Origin: Cyanophora paradoxa
Lineage: Eukaryota; Glaucocystophyceae; Cyanophorales; Cyanophoraceae
DNA length: 64,000 nt
Reading direction: 5' to 3'
NCBI GenBank assembly: GCA_004431415.1
Contig: QPMI01000599.1
Coordinates: forward strand, 124,001 to 188,000
Both the position numbers and the translations under genes were made by a program. Below are positions 22,940-30,758 of the stretch, one piece after another. Numbering within the stretch: position 1 is the first letter of the stretch; each line of letters starts with the position of its first letter. The notes below the pieces were generated by a model, which was given only the letters and a program-made list of their open reading frames with translations, did not search any database and was not told where the DNA came from.

Positions 22940-23970
22940 ATGAATATAGATAAAAGGAGAATGCCCGTGGATTACATTGAGGTGAGTTCTTTTAATACAA
23001 TCTCTGGTGACGGTCCTACTTCAAGCTTTGTAGCTCGACTTCCAAACATATATGAGAATGTGAGGGCTGTCAGGCTGGTCTCGGCCGAATTTTATAATAG
23101 TATCCCTATGGTGAGTGGTGAAACGCAACCAGGGGATATTACAATTGATAATTCATTCAGCATTTTTTGGAGTGAAGAATTCGATGGTGCTGGCATTGAT
23201 GGCATTCCAACTACTCGACCAGCGGCCGGCTTTGAACCTTGGAAGCAATTAATCATAAGTCGCAAAAAACCCATTCAAAGCCACCAGCAATTGGTAAATG
23301 TAATTAATGCGAAATTCGATGATAGAGAGCCGGAACCATCTATTCGCTGTAAATGGGATGAGTCACTAAAACGAATTATATTCCACTCAGAGAAACCTTT
23401 CTATTTAGCCTTCTCTAACGCTGGAAATCCAAACCAGAAAACGATCCAAAAGTTGCTGAGCGCTGCCCGATTGCTTGGTCTTGATCCCGGAAGATATGGA
23501 AATTCCCCAATCCAATCACAGGTTTATAATGCTCTTACTGATGGCATCTTTACTGGTGAACGGGTGAATGGTATTATATCTTCGTTTGAGCCTGAAAAGA
23601 CAAGGGACAGTGTTTTATTTGTCAGAGTAAAAGAGTTGGGTGATCTGGTTCAGTGTGGGGATGGTCTCCTGACTGGTTACTTCCACAAAATCGTGGTTCC
23701 TGACAAGGACTATGGTGAGCATGTGGTTTACAATTCAACAGAATCTCACCCACTTTACAAGTACTATAACAAAAAATGGGTTTGTCTACATTCTCTGTGG
23801 ATATAGTAAATGCTATAAACGAACCAATCGATTTTGAGGGTCAACCTGTCCACCTCACATTTGAAATTCGATATGGGGAGGAGCCAGCAGGCGACCCTGT
23901 CTATGAATACTTTAAGATGCGGATGTCACAAAGTCATCCAACATATCCAATCATTGCGAGTTTTGGGTAA
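22940..23970 (+). CDS. Second penton / minor capsid-like protein (frameshifted)
   Basis: Same overall pattern as its divergent neighbour: YIEVSSFNTISGDGPTSSF near the start, RLVSAEFYNSIPMV, later VLFVRVKELGDLV, and a final strand segment (STFSVDIVNAINEPIDFEG, then HLTFEIRYG) that lies in another frame. The shift coincides with a run of six A (23771-23776) and equals loss of one base. The first ATG is at 22940, but the ATG at 22961 (MPVDYIEV) follows a GAATATAGAT element and may be the true start. It is probably a capsid vertex or cement protein working with the adjacent MCP. Two related capsid proteins back to back suggest an old duplication. Confidence 0.6.
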
Positions 23971-24024
23971 ACACTAGGTTCATTCGTAATTTTTTTATGT
24001 TACAGTATAATAAAAGAGAAAATC

Positions 24025-25395
24025 ATGGATATTACGTCGACCCTCCAGCGCCTTTCGTTGAAAGAAGCCCTAACAACCCCAGAGGAGGCCAAGGCCTTCT
24101 TTCTGGATAACTCCCTAATGCTTGGTCTTGAATCCAAGTCTAAGCCCGTTCTTGTTGTTGTGAACCCGAGCAATACTTTTGAAAATAGTGTTGGAAATCG
24201 CATTTCATTCAAACTCCCTCGCTACAATTTCTGTGGCAAACTTGAACTTGCCTTCGACCTTCCAGCTATCACTTTTGGTGATGCTGATCTTGTTCGAAAT
24301 GGGTATACTCGCCCAGTTGGTGCTTTGGTTCAGCGACTTGAAATTACCTATGGGTCATACACCTACCATATCCCTTCTGATTTCCTTGCTCATTTCCCTC
24401 TTGTCTATTATAGTGAGGATCAGCTTGCCAAAAAGAAGCGGTCAATGGGCATGCTTCACGGCATCCCCGCCCATGGAACCAACCGACTTGGTGGCTCATT
24501 CTTTGTTGAAATTCCTGTGCCTTGGCTAAACCACTACCTACCTCTTGGTGCTCTGTCTGGTGAAATGGTAGTAACTGTTTGGTTCAAGGATGTAGGGAAG
24601 GGTTATGTTGAGACTTCTTATGGTGGTCGTACTCTTCCTAAGGCTGGGGACACAGCCATTGATGGGGACAAGGACGATGGGCTTGGCGTCGCACCTGCTG
24701 AATCTGTGCTGGCACATGTTGGCCAAAACATCACCACTTTCAATCTTGGTGCGCCAAACGTTGAAATTAAAATTACTTCTCCTCGCCTTTATATGTATGC
24801 TGTTAATGTGTCTGATGAGCTTTTCGCTACTGTTATTGAGAAGGTAAAGACAACTGGCATGGCTATCCCTGCTCTGGATATTGGATTTGTGGATGTCAGT
24901 GATATGAAAGCCAAGGGTCTTGCCCAACCCAATCGAGTTAACCTCTCCCAAATCTCAGGTCTCGTTTATGCTCTGCTTGTTTCAGTTCGTGATAACGCTA
25001 CTGTTGACAAAGCTAATGGTTCCCACAGTGTACTTAAGACCTATTCCAACTCCAAAGAGATCACATTCACAATTGAGATAAACGGCCAGCGACTTTTTGC
25101 CACTGAGCCAATTTCGCTCCTGAAAGGTGCTGAGCTAATTGCTGATGTCTTCAAATGCTCTAATATGGATAAGGTTGCTGATCGCTATGTTCTTTCGGGT
25201 ATGAGTTTCTGTCTTGACGGTGAGAAGGCGATTCGCAATATTGCCCAGTCTGGCTATGTTGACCTGACCAATTCTTCATCTTCATTCCTCACTCTCTACA
25301 TGCCCACTGACAAGGCAATTGATGTCAATGTTCGCGCTCTCATGCACACGTTCCTCATTTTGGACAAGGACGGGCTCCGAAAAATTAATCTGTAG
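24025..25395 (+). CDS. MCP: Major capsid protein, double jelly-roll
   Basis: 456 residues, uninterrupted. Features fitting Polinton/PLV double-jelly-roll capsid proteins: an early helix-rich N-arm (MDITSTLQRLSLKEAL), the strand-rich body with GNRISFKLPRYNFCGKLEL and LVQRLEITYGSYTYHIPS (first jelly roll), a second jelly roll from about residue 230 (FNLGAPNVEIKITSPRLYM), and the typical ending FLTLYMPTDK, then VRALMHTFLILDKDGLRKI. Length is within the family's usual 450-600 range. An A/T-rich stretch with CAGTATAATAAAAG precedes the start. It follows the penton-like gene and precedes the endonuclease and ATPase genes, as in other members' morphogenesis modules. Confidence 0.8.
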   Translation: MDITSTLQRLSLKEALTTPEEAKAFFLDNSLMLGLESKSKPVLVVVNPSNTFENSVGNRISFKLPRYNFCGKLELAFDLPAITFGDADLVRNGYTRPVGALVQRLEITYGSYTYHIPSDFLAHFPLVYYSEDQLAKKKRSMGMLHGIPAHGTNRLGGSFFVEIPVPWLNHYLPLGALSGEMVVTVWFKDVGKGYVETSYGGRTLPKAGDTAIDGDKDDGLGVAPAESVLAHVGQNITTFNLGAPNVEIKITSPRLYMYAVNVSDELFATVIEKVKTTGMAIPALDIGFVDVSDMKAKGLAQPNRVNLSQISGLVYALLVSVRDNATVDKANGSHSVLKTYSNSKEITFTIEINGQRLFATEPISLLKGAELIADVFKCSNMDKVADRYVLSGMSFCLDGEKAIRNIAQSGYVDLTNSSSSFLTLYMPTDKAIDVNVRALMHTFLILDKDGLRKINL

Positions 25396-25501
25396 TCTAA
25401 CCATTTCTCGTAAGGGATTTCACAGACAAAATGAGTACTTTTTGCTAATGGAAAACTACTTAAAGGTTTGCTATACATAGATTGTAAGAAAGTCGTAACC
25501 A

Positions 25502-26449
25502 ATGCCGCTAAAACTGAATTCTATTGAAAAGTTTATTGAAAAAAGTGTAAGCATCCATGGTGATAAATTCGGTTATGATTGTGCCAAGTATAATGGTTAC
25601 AAATCAAACATCACACTGCTATGTAAGTTCTGTAACGAATACTTTGAGGTCATTTGTGGAAATCATCTAAATCCCAAGAGTCATGGAGGATGTAAAAACT
25701 GTAAGAGGATTTTCTATCAAGCTCGTTTCCAAAAGAAAGTCGATGTATTCATTGAAGAAGCAAAAGCGAAACATGGGGACAAATATGATTACACGGGTGT
25801 GAAATATGTAAACGCTCGAACAAAAGTTGAGATCAAATGTAATACTTGTGGTACGTTCTTTTCCCAAATACCTGACTCCCATGTGAAAGGTCGAGGTTGT
25901 GAAAAATGTTCTTATAAAAAACGTGGTGAAGTAAGGAAAAGAACTCACTCAAAATTCGTTCAAGACAGTCAAGCTGTACATGGAAACAAATATGATTATT
26001 CTAAAGTGATTTACACAAACAAATTTGGTAAAGTATTGCTTGGTTGTAAGGCATGTGGAAAGGATTTTGAGCAGCAGGCTGATTCGCATCTTCGAGGATG
26101 TGGTTGTCCAAACTGTAAAATGTCAAAAGGTGAGAGCAAAATTGAAACTGTGTTAGACCTGATAGGTATTGAGTTCAAGAAACAAGCGAAGTTTAAAGGC
26201 TGCCGAAACGTTAAGGAGCTTCGATTTGATTTCTTCATACCATCATTGAAAATTGCGATTGAATACGATGGCATTCAGCATTTCAAACCTATAGAACAAT
26301 TTGGAGGTCAACAAGCATTTGAAGATACAAAACTGCGTGATGCTATAAAAAATCGCTACTGTGAAGCCAACAATATTAAACTTTTGCGAATCCCATACAC
26401 TGAAACTGACATAGAGGGGTGTATCAATCGATTCTTATCAAGTCTTTGA
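25502..26449 (+). CDS. Vsr-like / homing-type endonuclease with zinc-ribbon repeats
   Basis: 315 residues. Three N-terminal repeats of about 65 residues, each with HGDKFGYD, HGDKYDYT or HGNKYDYS and paired Cys motifs (CKFC, CKNC; CNTC, CEKC; CKAC, CPNC), predict small zinc-binding DNA-recognition modules. The C-terminal 110 residues resemble a Vsr/EDxHD-type PD-(D/E)XK nuclease: GESKIETVLDLIGIEF, RFDFFIPSLKIAIEYDGIQ, and a closing LLRIPYTETD. Such proteins in giant viruses and phages are free-standing homing endonucleases. It is inserted between MCP and ATPase genes, a spot where selfish endonuclease genes often settle. Intact and uninterrupted, unlike many neighbours. Confidence 0.75.
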   Translation: MPLKLNSIEKFIEKSVSIHGDKFGYDCAKYNGYKSNITLLCKFCNEYFEVICGNHLNPKSHGGCKNCKRIFYQARFQKKVDVFIEEAKAKHGDKYDYTGVKYVNARTKVEIKCNTCGTFFSQIPDSHVKGRGCEKCSYKKRGEVRKRTHSKFVQDSQAVHGNKYDYSKVIYTNKFGKVLLGCKACGKDFEQQADSHLRGCGCPNCKMSKGESKIETVLDLIGIEFKKQAKFKGCRNVKELRFDFFIPSLKIAIEYDGIQHFKPIEQFGGQQAFEDTKLRDAIKNRYCEANNIKLLRIPYTETDIEGCINRFLSSL

Positions 26450-26509
26450 TCTATAAACCATATTCAGTCACATCGTATTATTTTTATCTGGTTCTTTATA
26501 GAAGGAAGC

Positions 26510-27292
26510 ATGGGCGACTTGGACGAATTTAATGCTGGTGAGATGATAAACCCCCCTTTCCGCGTTTTGGCAATTGGCAAATCTGCTACTGGTAAATCAG
26601 AGGCTGTCAAGTACTGGCTCAAGCAGCTTCATGATGCCAAAAAGATTGATGTCGTCCTTGTAATCAGTGGAACGGCTTTTAACAACTTTTGGAACAATGT
26701 AGCAAGTGTTCAGCTTGGCAAATGGGATGCTCCTTACATTGAAAAGGTTCTGGAAGATCGACAACAGAAAATAGAAAAAGGAGAGCCGATTAATCAACTC
26801 TTAGTTGTACTGGACGATCTAATTGATAATGACTTGGTCGATCTCACTCGCGATAAAATAATCAACAAATTGTACTCTATGGGATGACATTTGAAAATAT
26901 CTATTATCTGTATCACACAAAAGCTAAGGAAAGTCTCATCGACCATTCGCGTCAACTCAGATTATGCTATGTTCCTAAGCGCTGCCAATAGAAAGGAGCT
27001 TGAAGCCATTGAGGAAGAATATAATATAATGCGGGACAAAGATGTTTTCTATAAAATGTTTGAAGAGTACGTTCATTCCTATCAGTTTCTAATTTGGTCA
27101 TCCGCCGATTATTCTGTGAAATATTTCGTAGATAAAGCGGATTTGGTCAAAGATTTCCCATTTCCACGGTTCCACAGGAAGCCAAAGAAGAAAGAAGATG
27201 AGCTTAAACCACCAGAGAAAGAAGAGGGGCGCAAAGAAGTGAAAAGCCAAGTTCATAGTAATAAGTTAATGCGATATAAACGCGGTCTATAA
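26510..27292 (+). CDS. A32-like genome-packaging ATPase with in-frame TGA
   Basis: FtsK/HerA-type packaging ATPase of the poxvirus-A32 class. Walker A is GKSATGKSE (residues about 23-31), Walker B LLVVLDDLID (about 101-110), and the downstream segment KISIICITQKLRKV carries the conserved sensor glutamine region. A single TGA at 26885-26887 interrupts the frame just before HLKIS; reading continues in the same frame to 27292, so this is a substitution and not a frameshift. In relatives an arginine commonly precedes this His, so CGA to TGA is the simplest origin. Total length about 260 codons is normal. The Lys/Glu-rich tail is lineage-specific. Confidence 0.8.
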
Positions 27293-27320
27293 AAATATCT
27301 CTCACTTTAATAAAGACACA

Positions 27321-28055
27321 ATGCCCCCCAAACGGAAAATAGGCATCCCTGCTGGGGCTGTTGGTTATTCAGGTGGTGGTAACAATGGCTCCATTAACAC
27401 AGACCCGCTTAAATTCAATGGAATGAATGAGATAAAGCCCTCACAACAGCAAGAGGATCCCCTTAATGCCGCCTATGAGGAATCCTTTGATGACAAAGCC
27501 CCACAGACGTCCACCAGTGATCAGCTCAACATCTCCCCTGAAGCTTCTAAAATGAAGGCTGTGGGTGAGGGTGCCAGGCGAATTATAGGTGCTGCTGATG
27601 ATAAAGGTCTTGGGCTCCAAGATCTATCACTCACTCGCAAAGGTGAGGGTCTCAGTAAAGAATCCGACAAGGTTATCCAGTCTATGGCGGGTGAAGTCAC
27701 ATACAAGACTGCTCCCACCCAGAATATTCATAGAGTTCCCAAGGCTCAATGGGACGAAATGACTGCCAAGCTTAAAGATCTGGAAGCCAAGTCCAGTGCC
27801 TTGGAGCAATATGTAACTGAGAAGAGAGAGAGATCCAAACTCAAGGAGATGCTAAGAAAGGAGGTGTTCAAAATGGGGATCACTGGAATTCCAGATAAAC
27901 AGTTTATTGCCAAGAAAGAGACCCAAATTGATGAGCAAGCAGTTGATGAAATGAAAACAAAGACCCAAAAGGGGACTATTGAGCCAGGTGCTACAAAGGC
28001 AGAGGTGGACAAAGGCGTAGCCCCCACAGTGTATAAACGACGGGTTTGGCTTTGA
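27321..28055 (+). CDS. Unrecognised viral protein with coiled coil
   Basis: 244 residues, not recognised. The N-terminal 30 residues are basic then Gly-rich (PPKRKIGIPAGAVGYSGGG), the middle is polar and probably disordered, and residues about 145-190 (LKDLEAKSSALEQYVTEKR) form a likely coiled coil followed by a Lys-rich segment. It starts 29 bases after the packaging ATPase on the same strand, so it is probably part of the late morphogenesis cluster. Core, scaffold or DNA-binding virion protein are all possible. Confidence 0.6.
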   Translation: MPPKRKIGIPAGAVGYSGGGNNGSINTDPLKFNGMNEIKPSQQQEDPLNAAYEESFDDKAPQTSTSDQLNISPEASKMKAVGEGARRIIGAADDKGLGLQDLSLTRKGEGLSKESDKVIQSMAGEVTYKTAPTQNIHRVPKAQWDEMTAKLKDLEAKSSALEQYVTEKRERSKLKEMLRKEVFKMGITGIPDKQFIAKKETQIDEQAVDEMKTKTQKGTIEPGATKAEVDKGVAPTVYKRRVWL

Positions 28056-28083
28056 GAAAAAATAAACGTTTTTTCTATTATAA

Positions 28084-28314
28084 ATGGATGATACCATCAG
28101 TCTGGTTGAGTTCACCGTTGATAGTCCTGTAAGTGAGAGTTATATTAAGAGCGCTTTAGCAAACCAAAAAAGATACAGGGAAGACCCAGCATATAGAGAG
28201 GTTAAGAAACAACAAGCCTTGGCATCATATTATCGCCGAAGGGCACAAAAAGAAGTGGTGAGGCCAATGGGGAGGCCGGCTAAATACTTTTTAACCACTG
28301 AGAGCAGCAACTGA
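28084..28314 (+). CDS. Small basic AT-hook-like protein, copy 1
   Basis: 76 residues. The middle is highly basic (NQKRYREDPAYREVKKQQ, then YYRRRAQKE) and ends in a GRPAK motif resembling an AT-hook. Similar spacing of a DPxxRE motif and terminal GRP occurs in the minus-strand gene at 33131-33322, so the two look paralogous. A TTCTATTATAA promoter-like element ends directly before the ATG (28073-28083). Probable DNA-binding or chromatin-like packaging protein. Confidence 0.55.
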   Translation: MDDTISLVEFTVDSPVSESYIKSALANQKRYREDPAYREVKKQQALASYYRRRAQKEVVRPMGRPAKYFLTTESSN

Positions 28315-28339
28315 GTTATTTTGTCCTGTTACTTGTAAG

Positions 28340-28615
28340 ATGTGGCAATGGCTCCAACAATTGCTGGATATGTTTCATATACATGTGACCAGCAATTATA
28401 AATGTAGCTGTTGTGATACTACTATTGACGTCAGCATTGGATCTTCCTCCCCAAGTGGATCCAGGAGTGGGTCTCCCTATGATGTGGTGCTGAGGACAGG
28501 GTCAACTGAGGGGCAAAGGGTAAGCTTGGAGAGTATTGAAGAGGTGACAGGGGAGCAATTTGCTCAGGCTGTAAGCAGCGCTTGGGATGAGTACCAAGGA
28601 AACCGTCTACATTGA
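28340..28615 (+). CDS. Unrecognised 91-residue viral protein
   Basis: Starts MWQWLQQLLDMFHIHV and has a single CSCC cluster, then a Ser/Gly-rich linker and an acidic C-terminal helix (GEQFAQAVSSAWDEYQ). The first 16 residues are hydrophobic and amphipathic. It lies 25 bases after the AT-hook gene on the same strand and converges with the next minus-strand gene. Function unknown. Confidence 0.45.
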   Translation: MWQWLQQLLDMFHIHVTSNYKCSCCDTTIDVSIGSSSPSGSRSGSPYDVVLRTGSTEGQRVSLESIEEVTGEQFAQAVSSAWDEYQGNRLH

Positions 28616-28620
28616 GCACA

Positions 28621-28857
28621 TTATCTGCCATCAGGGAGGGTATTTATCTCGTTTCCAAGCATTAGAAGGTCGTTTGATATTTTTTGTAAAGCTGCTTTGA
28701 TATGTGGAGACAGGGGGGCTATTCGATGACCAAGGTTGTACAGTTCTATAGAGAGGCGATGTATGGAGTCACTCAATTCAGGGCTTGGAGACGTCAGTGC
28801 CAGATGTGAGAGTTCAAAGGAGACCTCTACAAGGCGAGTATGGATTGGGGTTGTCAT
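28621..28857 (-). CDS. Unrecognised 78-residue helical protein
   Basis: Mostly alpha-helical with heptad-like leucines (RLVEVSFELSHLALTS, IHRLSIELYNLGHRI, LQKISNDLLMLGNEI). Three similar amphipathic helices suggest a small coiled-coil or bundle protein. It ends 5 bases from the convergent 28340-28615 gene and begins at the edge of the repeat block, so it may be the leftmost gene of the minus-strand early module. Confidence 0.45.
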   Translation of the reverse strand: MTTPIHTRLVEVSFELSHLALTSPSPELSDSIHRLSIELYNLGHRIAPLSPHIKAALQKISNDLLMLGNEINTLPDGR

Positions 28858-28989
28858 AATAATCTACTTTTAGGTAGCATAAAAATGCGAAAGAGGCGGC
28901 TCTGCGTAGAGCTTGATGAGAGCTTCACAGGAAAAAAAAGAGCGCTCAAAACGGCCAATCTGGTGCCGAGATATTCACGTTTGAAGTTC

Positions 28990-29190
28990 CTTAAGTGGCT
29001 CTAATTGAAAGTTTTAGAAACATTCTTATAGAGCTCTATAAGGAAAAAACCGCCTACTGCTGTACGGTAGGCGCGAGGGCTCTACCGGTAGGCGAGTAGG
29101 CAGGGCCCTACTGTCCTACCGCCGGCGGACTGTGCCTACCGGTCTGCTGTAGACACACGGGCTCGCCTACCACTGCGGTAGGCTGGCTCA
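28990..29190. repeat. GCCTACC/GGTAGGC palindrome cluster
   Basis: Non-coding. The 29041-29185 part contains repeated GTAGGC and GCCTAC words in both orientations (for example CCGGTAGGCGAGTAGG and CGCCTACCACTGCGGTAGGC), able to form several alternative hairpins. It abuts the first copy of the 150-bp repeat. Confidence 0.55.
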
Positions 29191-29342
29191 TATATGTATA
29201 TGATATATATGAAAAAAACAAGTTTCGGTAAAAACTATAGCGCCGTGATCGCCATGACGCGGCGAGTCCGGAAAGCTATGATATATATATATGTCATGTG
29301 ACATAATGATATATCATATACATATATAATTATGGTATATAC
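29191..29342 (+). repeat. About 152-bp direct repeat flanking the tandem array, copy 1
   Basis: Starts TATATGTATATGATATATAT, contains GTAAAAACTATAGCGCCG and GTCATGTGACAT, and ends TTATGGTATATAC. Nearly identical to 29684-29837. It has a GC-rich core with dyads (GCCATGACGCGGCGAGTCC) between two AT-rich palindromic arms. Confidence 0.85.
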
Positions 29343-29433
29343 AAGTCGCTCAAATTTAAGTCTTATAAGGTCTTATAAGAGTTGTCTTATAGAATTCTTT
29401 TCTAAAATCTTATATGGTCTTATAAGATTTAAT

Positions 29434-29673
29434 GTGCGTACCGTAGCGCAGTACGCAAGCCACTTTGCGTACCGTAGCGCAGTACGCAAGCCACTGTGCG
29501 TACCGTAGCGCAGTACGCAAGCCACTGTGCGTACCGTAGCGCAGTACGCAAGCCACTGTGCGTACCGTAGCGCAGTACGCAAGCCACTGTGCGTACCGTA
29601 GCGCAGTACGCAGGCCCCTGTGCGTACCGTAGCGCAGTACGCAGGCCCCTGTGCGTACCGTGGCTCAGTACGC
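29434..29673 (+). repeat. 31-bp tandem repeat array, about 7.7 copies
   Basis: Unit of 31 bp including GCGTACCGTAGCGCAGTACG, itself an imperfect palindrome (GCGTAC ... GTACGC). The first five copies end CAAGCCACTGT or CAAGCCACTTT, the next two end CAGGCCCCTGT, and the last is degenerate. The array lies between two copies of a 150-bp repeat. It reads open on the minus strand only because 31-bp units cycle through frames without stops. Confidence 0.85.
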
Positions 29674-29683
29674 GCGAACGTAC

Positions 29684-29837
29684 ATATGTATATGATATAT
29701 ATGAAAAAAAAAACAAGTTTTGGTAAAAACTATAGCGCCGTGATCGCCATGACGCGGCGAGTCCGGAAAGCTATGTTATATATATATGTCATGTGACATC
29801 ATAATATATCATATACATATATCATTATGGTATATAC
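29684..29837 (+). repeat. About 154-bp direct repeat flanking the tandem array, copy 2
   Basis: Second copy of 29191-29342 with a longer A run and a few substitutions. The whole block from 29041 to 29840 has no credible gene and sits between the plus-strand late genes and the minus-strand replication genes, the usual place for an origin or regulatory centre. Confidence 0.85.
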
Positions 29838-29995
29838 ATTTGGTATATGCGAAACTGAAAATATTCGTAGCTCGTCACCAGATCATCGTAAGGCTATGAT
29901 GTTGGAGTCTATAAATATCTACTTTGTACGAGGAATCCAACGGTGATAGCGGCAAGGAGTGAATCGGTGATTTTAAGATGGGGTACTTACAATTT

Positions 29996-30231
29996 TCATG
30001 ACTTTCTCCAGCTAAAATTTGCTTTGTGGAGTAGGGCATACCCCTCCATGCCATAGTTATCACATATGATGTTCTCATATGCCTCCATCAATCTGCGCAA
30101 TTCTTTACTTTTCTGGGGGTTGATGTCTTGGGGGGACTTCCTATACTCATCATAATACTGCTGCCTGACTGCCTCCCACAGTTCAACCATGTCCTCAAGG
30201 GGATGTCATCATAGCTGCTATCTGAGTCCAT
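29996..30231 (-). CDS. Small viral protein, unknown (frameshifted)
   Basis: About 78 codons. Begins MDSDSSYDDIPL and continues in a second frame as MVELWEAVRQQYYDEYRKS to the end (LLHKANFSWRKS). The frame change is at a run of four G on the plus strand (30199-30202) and equals loss of one base. Acidic N-terminus and basic C-terminus. No family recognised. Confidence 0.4.
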
Positions 30232-30234
30232 GGT

Positions 30235-30758
30235 GGTACTGGTGGGCTTATGTAAGACTGTTTGGGGGTTGGGGTGTCAAGAATCAATTTTTGGTGGGCA
30301 CTTGGGGGCTTGGGCTCTTCACCATGCTATATGAAGATGTCCTTAAGTGCTGGTGGCCTACAAGCAAGTGGGGTGGATTTTGGGGGGTTAGGGGACTCAA
30401 GGAGAAGTTAGGGGGGTTTCTGCCAACTGACGTCTTGTTGTTTAGGTTACCATTCTCAGTCTGGAAGGTGGGGTTTAGGGGGGATTAGGGGTTGTGGAGT
30501 GGGTAGGGGGTATTCTCTCACAACTCTATATATTTCTGGCTTGTTGCTTAAAAATGAAAAGATTTGGAGGCTATAGGAGTTATATATCCCCCCCTAACCC
30601 CCCTAACCCCCCCACATGTATACATTATTACCATTTCTGGTCATAAAACAACCAGAAAGTAAAAAACGATCCCCCCCCAGATCCCCCCCCAAACTTCTGG
30701 AAACCCCCCCAAACCCTCCCAAACCCCCCCAAACCCCCCCAGGCCTATCATGAGCCCC
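30235..30758. other. Low-complexity G/C-skewed non-coding stretch
   Basis: About 520 bases with no convincing gene between the small gene at 29996 and the end of the helicase gene. The plus strand goes from G-rich (GGGGG runs, 30240-30500) to C-rich (30590-30745), where runs of seven to eight C separated by AAA recur. On the minus strand the latter can form G-quadruplexes just downstream of the helicase stop codon. Confidence 0.5.

Noticed and set aside
23765-23780. Programmed ribosomal frameshift at the A6 run in the second penton-like gene
   Set aside because: It does not fit a standard slippery heptamer in frame, and the same one-base-loss pattern recurs in many other genes without slippery sites.
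29434-29673. CRISPR-like array of 31-bp repeats
   Set aside because: The units follow each other without unique spacers, so this is an ordinary tandem repeat, and there are no cas genes.
29373-29716. Open minus-strand frames of 70-95 codons across the 31-bp array
   Set aside because: They are pure translations of the tandem repeat and have no start context or homologue.
30189-30488. Plus-strand open frame of 99 codons, rich in Trp and Gly
   Set aside because: It overlaps the small minus-strand gene, reflects G-rich low complexity, and has no viral promoter-like element.
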